From NCBI RefSeq assembly GCF_900143075.1, contig NZ_FRCY01000011.1, positions 95,747 through 159,746 on the forward strand: DNA of 64,000 nucleotides, in the 5' to 3' direction. How positions within the stretch are numbered: position 1 is the first letter of the stretch; the number at the start of each line of letters is the position of its first letter. The notes under the pieces were generated by a model. That model ran no database searches, was not told where the DNA came from, and saw only the letters and a program-made list of their open reading frames with translations. This stretch comes from Cyclobacterium lianum (GTDB lineage: Bacteria; Bacteroidota; Bacteroidia; Cytophagales; Cyclobacteriaceae). The translations under genes were made by a program, and so were the position numbers. Positions 1 to 9,086 of the stretch are shown here, one piece after another.

Positions 1-1
1 C

Positions 2-3000
2 GAAAACCGCCATTTTTTTCTCGGTCATTTCTTCAGAAATAACTTTGAAAATTGGCTGAGAGGCTTGCCTCAGGTGCTCTCCGGGGTGCAGATCACCCGT
101 CTGGAAGTATACATCATGAACAGGGCCAACAATACCCAGACCCTGCGAAACTTTGCTGCCTTCATGGACCTGGGAGAAGGGCAGCGCATATATGATCCCG
201 AAAACCCGGCCATTGGCCAGGGAAATCCCCAGTCCCCCGCTGCCAACGAAGCCAATGAGCTGTTTAATACCTTGAGAAACAACAGCGCCTACAGGGATTT
301 TGAAACCGCAGCCGGCGCCATCAGCTCGGATCTCGGTCTGGAGCGGGGAGTGGAATTTGAACAAATCAACGGGGCGCGTAAACTGGCAGATAACGAATAC
401 ACCTTTCATCCCCAACTGGGATATTTCAGCCTGTCCAGAAAACTTCAGAATGATGAAGTCATTGCCGTTTCGTATGAATATACCTATAACGGTCAGCGGT
501 ACAAGGTCGGGGAATTATCCGAAGACTATCAAAACAGGCCTGAAGACAACGTGATATTCCTCAAAATGCTCCGACCCGCAAGGATCAATACGAGGATCCC
601 CACATGGGACCTGATGATGAAAAACATCTACAACCTGAATGCCAATCAAATCCAGAAAGAAGGCTTTCAGCTCCAGATCATATACAGGGACGACCGTACC
701 GGCCTGGACAACCCCAGCCTGCTGGAAGGCCAAAATGTCAAAGACATTCCGCTGATCCGCCTGTTAAAGCTAGATAATCTCAATCCTCAGAATGATCCCC
801 AGCCAGATGGAAATTTTGATTATGTGCAGGGTCTGACCATTATCCCGGAGCAAGGTTTGGTCATATTCCCGGTGGTAGAGCCATTCGGGAATACCCTGGA
901 AGAGAACTTCCTTCCCTCTGAACAAAGCCTCAAGGAAAAATTTGTCTATGACACGCTGTACCGAACCACCCAGGCAGATGCCGAGCTGGTCACCAGATTG
1001 AATAAATACTTTCTGAAAGGAAGTTTCACCTCCGGATCGGCCTCTGAGATCATGCTGCCGGGACTCAATATCAGTGAGGGCTCTGTGCTGGTTACGGCAG
1101 GAAATATCCCCCTCACCGAAGGAGTAGATTATACGGTAGACTACAATATAGGCAGGGTAGTGATCATCAATGAGGGCATATTGCAATCGGGAAAACGAAT
1201 CAGCGTCAGTTTTGAAAAAGCAGATTTGGTATCTTTTCAGACCAGAAGTTTATTGGGCACCCGGCTGGATTATATGGTCAATGACAACTTCAACATTGGG
1301 GGAACATTCCTTTACCTGAATGAAAGACCGAATATTTCCAGAATTGCTACCGGCAATGAAACCCTTAGAAATTCACTATGGGGTTTTGATGTCAACTACG
1401 ATGAGGAATCACTGTTTCTGACCAAACTGGCAGATGCGCTGCCCTTTACCGAGACAAAAGAAGAGTCGTTGATACAATTCAACGGGGAATTTGCGCACCT
1501 GATTCCCGGTACCTCCAATCAGGTAGATGGAGAAGGGGCATCCTATATTGATGATTTCGAAACCGCCATCATTCCCTTTAATCTGGGATCTGCTCCCCAA
1601 ACCTGGAAGCTGGCCGCCACTCCTGCCACAAATGAGAATAAATTTGACGAAAGTCAGCGGACAGAAGACAGGCTCGGCAATGCCTATAAAAGAGCCAGGC
1701 TGTCCTGGTATACCATAGACAATGTATTTTACCGGCCGGCAGGTAGGGGTGTACCGCCAAATATCACCAATGAAGACCGGAGAAACCACTATGTCAGACG
1801 GGTGTTGCCGCAGGAAATTTACCGGGGTCGAAACCGGGATGTACTGATCACTCCGGAGCCACTCTTCGAGATGGCTTATTTCCCGCACGAAAGGGGCATG
1901 TACAATTTCAATCCTGCGCTTGACGCCTCTGGCTTACTTCCAGACCCCAGAGAAAACTACGGAGGTATCACCCGGGCCATTACTTCTGAAGTGGACTTCG
2001 ACCGTACCAATATCGAATACATTGAATTCTGGCTGATGGACCCCTTCCTTGCTGGCCCAAATGGAAGGGTACTGGATGGGATATTCAATGAGAACAACAA
2101 TACCGGAGGCAAGCTGGTTTTTAACCTGGGAGAAATATCCGAAGATCTTGTTGTAGATGGACGGCATGCCTTCGAAAATGGTTTGCCGGCAGATGGTGCT
2201 GATGAAGGCACCGTTTCCAATGAATGGGGAAAGGTCACCAACCGGCAATTCCTCACCCCTGCATTTGACAATTCACCCGAAGCCAGAGAAAACCAGGATG
2301 TAGGCCTGAATGGCCTGAGCAGTTCTGAAGAAGCAGGCTATTATGAAGACAGGTTTCTCAACAGGCTGAACGTCAGTCCCCAGTCCATGGACAATATCAT
2401 GGAAGACCCCGCTGCGGACGACTTCCAGTACTACCTGGATGAAACCTTTGATCAAAATGATGTCAAAATACTGGAACGGTATAAAAAATTCAATGGTATG
2501 GAAGGCAATACGCCCATCACTGCCAATACCAACCTGCCCTACACCCCTTCAGGATCAAATGTCCCGGACAACGAAGACCTGAATAATGACAATACCATCA
2601 ACGAGGTAGAAAGCTACTATGAGTATGAGGTGGACCTCAGGCCCGGTGGGTTGGAAGTAGGAGAAAACAATATTGTAGACAGGATCACACACATAGAAAA
2701 TGGCGAAGAAGTAAACTGGTACTTGTTCCGTATTCCGGTAAGACAGCCGGACGCCTCATACGGAGGTATTTCCGGATTTAAATCTATTCGGTTTATCAGA
2801 ACCTATCTCACTGACTTCCGCCAGCCAGTGGTGCTTCGAATGGGTCAGTTCAGGTTGGTGGGCAGCCAATGGAGGATCTTTCAGGAGTCCCTTTTCGAAA
2901 AGACATTTTCGGAAATTCCCGAACCCGATAATTCAAACTTTACGGTAGGAGTCGTCAATATTGAGGAGAACGGACAGGGAGGAGAAAATCAGAGCCCCTA

Positions 3001-6000
3001 TGTGCTGCCACCCGGTATTTTCAGGGACCGGGACAATACCTCTACCGTGGAACGACAGCTCAACGAACAATCGCTGAGACTGTGTGTGGACAACCTGCAG
3101 AGCAGGGATTCCAGGGCAGTATTCAAAAATGTAAGTCAGGATCTGGTACAATATGGGCGGCTCAAAATGTTTTTGCATGCAGACAGTCAGGATGCCACTG
3201 ACGGAGAGCTGACCGGATTTCTGAGAATAGGTACAGATTATACAGACAATTATTACGAAATAGAAGTACCGCTGAAAATTACGCCCTCGGGGACGCGGGA
3301 TCCGAGGGAGATCTGGCCATTGGAAAATGAAATCGATATTGCCATCGATGAGATCGTCGGCGTTAAAGCCGAGCGGGACAATAATCAGCGGCCGCAAAAC
3401 CTCCCCTACTCGATTCAGGTCCGGCAGTATAAGGTGACCGTGGTAGGGCGGCCGGAGTTGAACTTCATCCAGGGCATGATGATCGGCATCCGAAACCCCG
3501 GATATACAGGAGGAGCCAGTAAATCTGTCTGCGTATGGGCAAATGAATTGAGGGCAACGGATTTCAACAAATCTTCCGGCTGGGCAGCCAATGCCCGGCT
3601 AAATGCCCAGATCGCCGATGTGGCAACGGTTTCTTCCTCCATCAGGCACAATACCTTTGGGTTTGGCGGATTGGAAACCCGCCTCTCTGAAAGGGCCAGA
3701 GAGTCTACTACCCAGTACGACATTTCAGCCAATATCAATGTAGACAAAATCCTACCAAAAGGCCTTGGTCTCAGCATCCCCATGTACCTGAGTTTTGAAA
3801 ATTCCACCACCAAACCTGAATTTGACCCCCTGAATCCGGATGTTCCCTTTGAGATTGCCTTGCAGAAATTCCAGTCAAACGCAGAGCGGGAGGCTTACCA
3901 AAACCTGGTCCTGGACCAATCCAAAAGAAAAAATTTCAGCCTGAACAACGTCCGGAAAATAAAAAATCCGGAAAAAGAAACAAACCGGCTTTACGACCTA
4001 GAAAATTTCTCCTTTTCCTACGCCTATGGCTCGGTGACACAAAGCAATATCCAACTGGAAAGCTATAACTTTGAAACCTACAGAGGCAGCATTGCCTATA
4101 GCTTTCAGCCAGACCCATTGATCGTCGAACCCTTTAAGCAGATGGGTTTTCTCCGAAACGACCACTTGCAGTTGATCCGTGATTTTAACATCAACTTCGC
4201 CCCCAGCCTCGTCTCTGCACGGCTGGACGTGGACAGGAGGTACATGCGGACCCAGAACCGAAACGACCAATTGAGCACCGCAGGCGTGGATCCGCTTTTC
4301 CAGAAGAGCTTTTACATCAACCGTTTTTACAGCCTCAATTGGGACCTGACAGAAAATCTGTCTTTTGACGTCAATTCCAGTGTCAATGCCATCGTGGATG
4401 AGCCTGAAGGAGATCTGGATACAGAAGGAAAAATCGATTCTCTGAGAAACAACATCAGAAATCTGGGAAGGACTACCAACTACAACCAGCAGGCAGTAGT
4501 GAACTATACCATACCCCTGGACAAATCACCAATAACCGACTGGATCAGTGCAGATGTGAGGTACGAGGCTACCTACAGCTGGATCACAGGAGCCATCGGG
4601 CAAAGGGACAGCCTGGGAAATGTCATCCAGAATACCAGGGACAGATCCCTGACCGGAAAGTTGGATCTGGTACAACTTTACAACAAAAGCAAGCGGCTCA
4701 ATGCCCTGAATGCTCCGAAAAGACCCAATATTCCCGGTCGGCCCGCTCCTCAAAATACAGCCGAAGGCGAAGAAAAAGAAAAAGAATTTTCTACAGAAGG
4801 CTTTGCCGCTGAAATGCTGAAATTTCTGATGATGGTGAAGGAGGTCAATTTCAGTTATAATATTACTCAAGGCACATTTTTACCGGGTTATCTGCCCAAT
4901 ACAGGACTGCTTGGCATGGACAAAAGCTTTCTGAATCCTGGCATGGGATTTATCCTGGGTAGCCAGGATAGCGATATCCGGTTTGCCCTTGCCAATAGAG
5001 GAGTACTGGCAGCCAGCAGCTCCCTGACTCAGGCTTTCCGGCAGAATGAATCCAGAAATCTGCGAATCAACTCACTGGTCGAGCCACTGAAAGACTTCAG
5101 GATTACCCTGGACATCCGGAAGCGGGAAAACGGCGACTACAGCGAGATATTCAGACGATCGGGACCAGGAGAAGACGACTTCACTTCTACCAATCCGAAC
5201 CGGCTGGGCTCGTACAGCATCAGCTACAATGCTTTGAAGACTGTATTTAAGCGACAGGATACGCAGAATGTATCTCCCTTGTTTACAGACTTTGAGAATT
5301 ACCGGAGTATCATTCAAGCCCGTCTCGAAACCGAAAATCCGGGAGGAAGTTACAATATCAACGGGCAAAATGTTTTGGTTCCCGCTTTCCTTGCAGCCTA
5401 CTCCGGACAGTCGGCCACAGGGATTGACCTCAACCCATTCCCGAAAATCCCCTTGCCCAACTGGAGAGTGGAATACCGCGGACTAGCCAGATTACCAGCT
5501 TTGAGCGATTATTTTTCATCAATAAACCTGACCCACAACTACCAATCCGATTATGAGGTCAGCAACTTCTCCAACGCCCTTATTTATCAGGAGGGATTGG
5601 AACTGTACAACTCGCTGCAACAATTGCCTATGCCGAGCATGACAGATGAATTTGGTGCTTATATCCCCATTTTAATTTTAAACCAGGTGGTAATCAGAGA
5701 GCGGTTTGCTCCTTTGGTTGGTGTGGATTTGCTTACCAAAGACCGCATGAACATCAGTTTTGAATACAATACGGACAGAACCATCGGTCTGAATTTCTCC
5801 AATGCACAGGTAACCGAACAAAACAGCCAGGATTTCCGCTTTGACCTGGGCTATACCAAGGCGGGCGTGAAGGTACCCTTCAAAATCCAGGGCAGGCAGG
5901 AAGTACTGAACAATGACCTCACCATCAGGGTATCTACCCGCATTGTGGATACCAATACGGTACAAAGAAAAATCGAAGGGGAAAATACCCTTACCAACGG

Positions 6001-6166
6001 AAACCTGAACATACAGCTGCGGCCAAGTATCGGATACGTGGTCAACCAAAAGCTCAACATTCAGTTTTACTTCGACCGCACGATCAATGATCCCAAAGTA
6101 TCGACCGCATTCCGAAGGAGTTCTACTTCCTTTGGCGGGCAATTGACATTTAATTTAAGTGAATAA
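2..6166 (+). CDS. sprA: SprA (Sov), T9SS outer-membrane translocon, 5'-truncated by window
   Basis: This is the giant outer-membrane beta-barrel through which type IX secretion cargo crosses the outer membrane. The frame is open to the left edge: bases 2-64 encode residues joining directly onto the following sequence, so the TTG at 65 is not the start and the gene begins upstream of the window. About 2054 codons are present. Full-length SprA is roughly 2300-2500 residues, so some hundreds are missing, including the signal peptide. Visible traits are very long alternating beta-strand sequence rich in N, Y, F, R and G, a motif LPGLNISEGSVLVTAG near 1060-1110, and a barrel-like C-terminus ending GGQLTFNLSE. 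gcvH follows after 50 bases. Identification rests on length, composition and recognised motifs. Confidence 0.95.
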   Translation, partial: ENRHFFLGHFFRNNFENWLRGLPQVLSGVQITRLEVYIMNRANNTQTLRNFAAFMDLGEGQRIYDPENPAIGQGNPQSPAANEANELFNTLRNNSAYRDFETAAGAISSDLGLERGVEFEQINGARKLADNEYTFHPQLGYFSLSRKLQNDEVIAVSYEYTYNGQRYKVGELSEDYQNRPEDNVIFLKMLRPARINTRIPTWDLMMKNIYNLNANQIQKEGFQLQIIYRDDRTGLDNPSLLEGQNVKDIPLIRLLKLDNLNPQNDPQPDGNFDYVQGLTIIPEQGLVIFPVVEPFGNTLEENFLPSEQSLKEKFVYDTLYRTTQADAELVTRLNKYFLKGSFTSGSASEIMLPGLNISEGSVLVTAGNIPLTEGVDYTVDYNIGRVVIINEGILQSGKRISVSFEKADLVSFQTRSLLGTRLDYMVNDNFNIGGTFLYLNERPNISRIATGNETLRNSLWGFDVNYDEESLFLTKLADALPFTETKEESLIQFNGEFAHLIPGTSNQVDGEGASYIDDFETAIIPFNLGSAPQTWKLAATPATNENKFDESQRTEDRLGNAYKRARLSWYTIDNVFYRPAGRGVPPNITNEDRRNHYVRRVLPQEIYRGRNRDVLITPEPLFEMAYFPHERGMYNFNPALDASGLLPDPRENYGGITRAITSEVDFDRTNIEYIEFWLMDPFLAGPNGRVLDGIFNENNNTGGKLVFNLGEISEDLVVDGRHAFENGLPADGADEGTVSNEWGKVTNRQFLTPAFDNSPEARENQDVGLNGLSSSEEAGYYEDRFLNRLNVSPQSMDNIMEDPAADDFQYYLDETFDQNDVKILERYKKFNGMEGNTPITANTNLPYTPSGSNVPDNEDLNNDNTINEVESYYEYEVDLRPGGLEVGENNIVDRITHIENGEEVNWYLFRIPVRQPDASYGGISGFKSIRFIRTYLTDFRQPVVLRMGQFRLVGSQWRIFQESLFEKTFSEIPEPDNSNFTVGVVNIEENGQGGENQSPYVLPPGIFRDRDNTSTVERQLNEQSLRLCVDNLQSRDSRAVFKNVSQDLVQYGRLKMFLHADSQDATDGELTGFLRIGTDYTDNYYEIEVPLKITPSGTRDPREIWPLENEIDIAIDEIVGVKAERDNNQRPQNLPYSIQVRQYKVTVVGRPELNFIQGMMIGIRNPGYTGGASKSVCVWANELRATDFNKSSGWAANARLNAQIADVATVSSSIRHNTFGFGGLETRLSERARESTTQYDISANINVDKILPKGLGLSIPMYLSFENSTTKPEFDPLNPDVPFEIALQKFQSNAEREAYQNLVLDQSKRKNFSLNNVRKIKNPEKETNRLYDLENFSFSYAYGSVTQSNIQLESYNFETYRGSIAYSFQPDPLIVEPFKQMGFLRNDHLQLIRDFNINFAPSLVSARLDVDRRYMRTQNRNDQLSTAGVDPLFQKSFYINRFYSLNWDLTENLSFDVNSSVNAIVDEPEGDLDTEGKIDSLRNNIRNLGRTTNYNQQAVVNYTIPLDKSPITDWISADVRYEATYSWITGAIGQRDSLGNVIQNTRDRSLTGKLDLVQLYNKSKRLNALNAPKRPNIPGRPAPQNTAEGEEKEKEFSTEGFAAEMLKFLMMVKEVNFSYNITQGTFLPGYLPNTGLLGMDKSFLNPGMGFILGSQDSDIRFALANRGVLAASSSLTQAFRQNESRNLRINSLVEPLKDFRITLDIRKRENGDYSEIFRRSGPGEDDFTSTNPNRLGSYSISYNALKTVFKRQDTQNVSPLFTDFENYRSIIQARLETENPGGSYNINGQNVLVPAFLAAYSGQSATGIDLNPFPKIPLPNWRVEYRGLARLPALSDYFSSINLTHNYQSDYEVSNFSNALIYQEGLELYNSLQQLPMPSMTDEFGAYIPILILNQVVIRERFAPLVGVDLLTKDRMNISFEYNTDRTIGLNFSNAQVTEQNSQDFRFDLGYTKAGVKVPFKIQGRQEVLNNDLTIRVSTRIVDTNTVQRKIEGENTLTNGNLNIQLRPSIGYVVNQKLNIQFYFDRTINDPKVSTAFRRSSTSFGGQLTFNLSE

Positions 6167-6167
6167 T

Positions 6168-6197
6168 TTTGTCCTATCCATAATCCTCGTATTTTTG
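6168..6197 (+). promoter_or_regulatory. Bacteroidota-type promoter for gcvH
   Basis: TTTG at 6168-6171, an 18-base spacer and TATTTTTG at 6190-6197 match the Bacteroidota sigma-ABfr consensus TTTG-N(17-23)-TAnnTTTG. Transcription would begin near 6203, leaving a leader of about 14 bases before the gcvH ATG. The -33 box overlaps the last bases after the sprA stop, so gcvH can be transcribed apart from sprA. Confidence 0.55.
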
Positions 6198-6216
6198 GAT
6201 CGCTAACTGACAACAG

Positions 6217-6594
6217 ATGAATTTTCCGAAAGAAATACAATACACAAAAGACCATGAATGGGTCAGCCTGGATGGTAACGTCGCCACCGTAGGTATCACT
6301 GATTTTGCGCAGAAAGAATTGGGAGATATAGTTTTTGTGGAGGTGGATACGGTAGGCGAAAACCTGGAGACCGGCGATGTTTTTGGCACCGTAGAGGCTG
6401 TAAAAACCGTGTCCGATTTGTTTATGCCTATCTCCGGTGAAGTGCTGGAATTGAATGAGCAATTGGAGGACTCCCCAGAGCTGGTCAATGACGATCCGTA
6501 TGGAGAAGGGTGGATGATCAAAATAAAGATTGAGGAAGGCGCGTCCTTATCTTTGCTGTCTGTAGAAGAATACCAGGCCGTCATCGGACAATAA
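6217..6594 (+). CDS. gcvH: Glycine cleavage system H protein
   Basis: This 125-residue lipoyl carrier shuttles the aminomethyl group of glycine between the P, T and L proteins of the cytoplasmic glycine cleavage complex. The lipoyl-attachment lysine is K63 in the context TVEAVKTVSD, within the expected two-sheet lipoyl-domain pattern. The length is normal for the family. The P and T protein genes are not in the window, so gcvH is unlinked from its partners and sits instead between sprA and a vanZ-like gene. The vanZ-like gene follows after 6 bases. Confidence 0.96.
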   Translation: MNFPKEIQYTKDHEWVSLDGNVATVGITDFAQKELGDIVFVEVDTVGENLETGDVFGTVEAVKTVSDLFMPISGEVLELNEQLEDSPELVNDDPYGEGWMIKIKIEEGASLSLLSVEEYQAVIGQ

Positions 6595-6600
6595 CTCGTT

Positions 6601-6981
6601 TTGAAACACCCTGTTTTGCCTGCTGTGATCTGGTCGCTTGGCATGGTTTATGCCCTATTTAGCCCGGGAAGCGAAGTACCGGAATTACCGAAGTTCTATG
6701 GCTCAGATAAACTGATTCATTTTGGGATGTTTTCCGGTATGGCATTTCTTTGGAACAGGGTAATCAGGCAAAGATTAGACGAGAGAGAGAAGAAAAATTC
6801 TAAAATTTTTACTAATTATTTAGTTTTTTGGATTTTTATTGCTATCTTTACAGAGTACCTGCAAATAATGGTTCCGGGCAGGTCATTCGACTACCTGGAT
6901 ATAGTGACGAATATTATGGGAGGAACTATCGGAACAATAATTTTTGTTTACCTGAATAAGAAGGGTAGCATTCTTGTATAA
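6601..6981 (+). CDS. VanZ-like small integral membrane protein
   Basis: A 126-residue membrane protein of the VanZ-like family, whose biochemical role is mostly unknown (the namesake gives low-level teicoplanin resistance). Three or four hydrophobic segments are visible, near residues 5-20, 40-52, 68-88 and 105-120. The family signature pattern is present: SDKLIHFGMFSGMAFLW, then E-YLQ-PGRSFDYLDIVTNIMGG. The chosen start is TTG at 6601, because the first membrane segment lies upstream of the next Met (6643). It is 6 bases after gcvH and probably co-transcribed with it. Confidence 0.85.
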   Translation: MKHPVLPAVIWSLGMVYALFSPGSEVPELPKFYGSDKLIHFGMFSGMAFLWNRVIRQRLDEREKKNSKIFTNYLVFWIFIAIFTEYLQIMVPGRSFDYLDIVTNIMGGTIGTIIFVYLNKKGSILV

Positions 6982-7040
6982 ATAAAAATTATTTGTTATG
7001 ATTGTTACTTGTAATTTAGAAAACCGAATCAACAAATAAA

Positions 7041-7046
7041 AAGGAG
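7041..7046 (+). promoter_or_regulatory. Strong Shine-Dalgarno sequence of the tonB-like gene
   Basis: AAGGAG ends 7 bases before the ATG at 7054. Such sites are rare in this window, where most genes have A-rich leaders without an anti-SD match. A possible promoter lies just upstream: TTTG at 6992-6995 and TAATTTAG at 7012-7019, 16 bases apart. Confidence 0.5.
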
Positions 7047-7053
7047 TTATAAC

Positions 7054-7728
7054 ATGGAAGCTAAAAAAACACCTAAAGCTGACTTGACCAAGAAAACGGG
7101 CATGTTCCTGAATCTTGGCCTGATGGTCAGCGTCGGTCTGGTGCTGTTTGCCTTCGAGTACAGGTCTTATGACGATGGCCTGTTGAAGGACCTGGGATCG
7201 ATAGAAGATGATTTTGAAGAATTATTAGATATTCCGATTACGGAGCAACCACCGCCACCACCACCACCAGTGGAGCAGCCTGAGATTAAGGAAATCCCTG
7301 ATGAGGTGGAAATAGAAGAAAAGATCGAAGTTAACTTTGACGTTGATGTTCAGGAAGAGACTGTGATCAAGGAAGTAGAAATTACTGAAGCTCCCGTTGA
7401 AGAAAAAGCAGAAGAGATCTTTGATGTGGTAGAGAATATGCCTACTCCTCCGGGTGGAATGGAAGGTTGGAACAAGTACTTGTCCAAAAACCTCAAATAT
7501 CCCACTCAGGCCAGAAGGATGGGTATAGAAGGTACCGTTTACGTGGTCTTCGTGGTAAACACAGATGGTTCCATCCAGGACGTAGATATCCTGAGGGGTA
7601 TCGGCGGCGGATGTAACGAGGAAGCCATGAGGGTGGTCAGAAACGCCCCAGCATGGGAGCCTGGAAGACAGCGTGGTCGTCCGGTAAGGGTAAAAATGAG
7701 ATTACCGATTAGATTTAAACTGAGTTAA
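7054..7728 (+). CDS. TonB-family energy transducer
   Basis: This 224-residue inner-membrane-anchored protein is expected to carry proton-motive energy from an ExbB/ExbD motor to outer-membrane receptors. It has a cytoplasmic N-terminus, one membrane segment near residues 17-34, a proline-rich stretch with eight consecutive prolines near residues 66-73, a Glu/Val-rich periplasmic spacer (about 75-125), and a C-terminal TonB domain from about 135 to 224. That domain shows the motifs YPTQARRMGIEGTVYV and WEPGRQRGRPVRVKM. exbB, exbD and a receptor gene are not adjacent. The start is supported by AAGGAG 7 bases upstream. A hairpin terminator follows. Confidence 0.93.
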   Translation: MEAKKTPKADLTKKTGMFLNLGLMVSVGLVLFAFEYRSYDDGLLKDLGSIEDDFEELLDIPITEQPPPPPPPVEQPEIKEIPDEVEIEEKIEVNFDVDVQEETVIKEVEITEAPVEEKAEEIFDVVENMPTPPGGMEGWNKYLSKNLKYPTQARRMGIEGTVYVVFVVNTDGSIQDVDILRGIGGGCNEEAMRVVRNAPAWEPGRQRGRPVRVKMRLPIRFKLS

Positions 7729-7752
7729 GTTAACTAAATATTTTATTCCGAT

Positions 7753-7787
7753 AAAAAAGCTGTAGATCCTTATCTATAGCTTTTTTT
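7753..7787 (+). terminator. Rho-independent terminator after the tonB-like gene
   Basis: A 15-bp stem (7753-7767 with 7772-7786, one G-T pair) and a CCTT loop are followed by a T tract. The A-rich 5' arm means it may also work from the other strand. Confidence 0.85.
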
Positions 7788-7811
7788 GTTTTAATGAGAA
7801 AATTTCATCCA

Positions 7812-8171
7812 ATGGCAAATAATGTTTTTGGACAACCCCTGACTCCCTGCTGCTTTAAACCCATGACCGGGTTTTACCGTGATGGGTACTGCCGCACCGG
7901 ACGGGGAGATATGGGTACCCACACCGTCTGCGCGGTCATGACCGAGGCTTTTCTGGAATTTAGCCAATCTGTAGGAAATGATCTGAGTACACCCAGACCG
8001 GAATATGATTTTCCTGGTTTAAAGCCAGGAGATCAATGGTGCATTTGTCTGACCAGATGGGTACAGGCCTATCATGCCGGAGTGGCACCTAAGGTAGTGC
8101 TGGAAGCCACCCACGAAAAAAGTCTGGAACTTATCGATTTGAAAGAATTGATAAAATTTGCAGCCAGGTGA
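7812..8171 (+). CDS. DUF2237 family protein
   Basis: A 119-residue small cytoplasmic protein of the DUF2237 family; its function is unknown. Family hallmarks are nearly complete: PLTPCCFKPMTGFYRDGYC near the N-terminus, DMGTHTVCAVMTEAFLEFS, GNDLSTPRPEYDFPGLKPGD, WCICLTRW and VVLEATHEKSLELI. Several Cys and acidic residues are conserved in the family, which could suggest a metal or redox role, but this is not shown. An in-frame ATG at 7794 lies only 7 bases after the terminator's T tract, so the ATG at 7812 (start MANN) is preferred. It lies convergent to yicC with an 18-base gap. Confidence 0.88.
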   Translation: MANNVFGQPLTPCCFKPMTGFYRDGYCRTGRGDMGTHTVCAVMTEAFLEFSQSVGNDLSTPRPEYDFPGLKPGDQWCICLTRWVQAYHAGVAPKVVLEATHEKSLELIDLKELIKFAAR

Positions 8172-8189
8172 TTCCTTTCCTGTAAAGGC

Positions 8190-9068
8190 TCAAAGGATAT
8201 TCAGTGCCTGTTCTTTGATTTTTTCAAGCTCGTCTTTCATGGCGATCACATGGTGTTGAATAGCTGCGTCGTTGGCTTTAGAGCCAATGGTGTTGATCTC
8301 TCTTCCCATTTCCTGACTTACGAACCCCATTTTCTTACCTTCAGAGCGACCGGAATCCAATACATTCGCAAACAATTTGAGATGGGCATCAAGTCGCACG
8401 ATTTCTTCCGAGATATCCAGTTTTTCAAAATAGTAAATCAGCTCCTGCTCAAACCTGTTTTCATCAAAGGCCTGCTCCTTGACCCATTCCGAAAAATTAT
8501 TTTTAATCTTGTTTACCAAACGTTCCTTCCTGCGGGGTAGCAGCTCCTGGATATGATTCAGACTGGCTTCGATTGATTCCAGACTTTCACGGAATTTGGT
8601 CAGCAGCACCTCTCCCTCTTTGCGGCGAAAATCATCGCAATCTGCAATCGCTGCAGACAATACCCCTTTTACTTTCTTCCAGGATGCCTCTGCATCCGAT
8701 TTTTCATTGTTAGACAGGATTACATTTGGAGATTGTAAGGCCAGCTTAAACAATTCCGATGCACTGGCTCCGACAGCATCGGCCATCTCTCCATATTTCC
8801 TATAATACTTTTCAAACAATTCATCCTGGATCAGGATAGGCAATTCATCCTCTTTTTTCGAAAGGAAATCAATAGTAACATTCACTTTTCCCCGCTCCAG
8901 CACAGCAGATATCATAGTTTTAACTTCCGTTTCCTTATCCGAAAATTGCTTAGGAGTCCTAAAACTTAAATCAAGAAATTTGGAGTTGAGGGTTTTGATT
9001 TCAACCTGTATGGCATAATCCTGATCCTCGTAGCTTGCCAGGCCAAAGCCTGTCATTGATTTTATCAT
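8190..9068 (-). CDS. yicC: YicC/YloC family endoribonuclease
   Basis: This 292-residue cytoplasmic protein belongs to the YicC/YloC family, shown in E. coli and Bacillus to act as an endoribonuclease in RNA turnover. The N-terminus MIKSMTGFG is the family signature. The C-terminal DUF1732 part carries the conserved pattern SGRSEGKKMGFVSQEMGREINTIGSKAND and ends in a charged helix. The middle is helical and charged. It is the last gene of a minus-strand operon, 18 bases after the propeller-barrel gene. Confidence 0.92.
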   Translation of the reverse strand: MIKSMTGFGLASYEDQDYAIQVEIKTLNSKFLDLSFRTPKQFSDKETEVKTMISAVLERGKVNVTIDFLSKKEDELPILIQDELFEKYYRKYGEMADAVGASASELFKLALQSPNVILSNNEKSDAEASWKKVKGVLSAAIADCDDFRRKEGEVLLTKFRESLESIEASLNHIQELLPRRKERLVNKIKNNFSEWVKEQAFDENRFEQELIYYFEKLDISEEIVRLDAHLKLFANVLDSGRSEGKKMGFVSQEMGREINTIGSKANDAAIQHHVIAMKDELEKIKEQALNIL

Positions 9069-9086
9069 GTCAAAGGGGACTGTTAA

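Noticed and set aside
65..67. TTG at 65 as the start of sprA
   Set aside because: The frame is open to base 2 and encodes matching SprA sequence upstream, so the gene is simply cut by the window.
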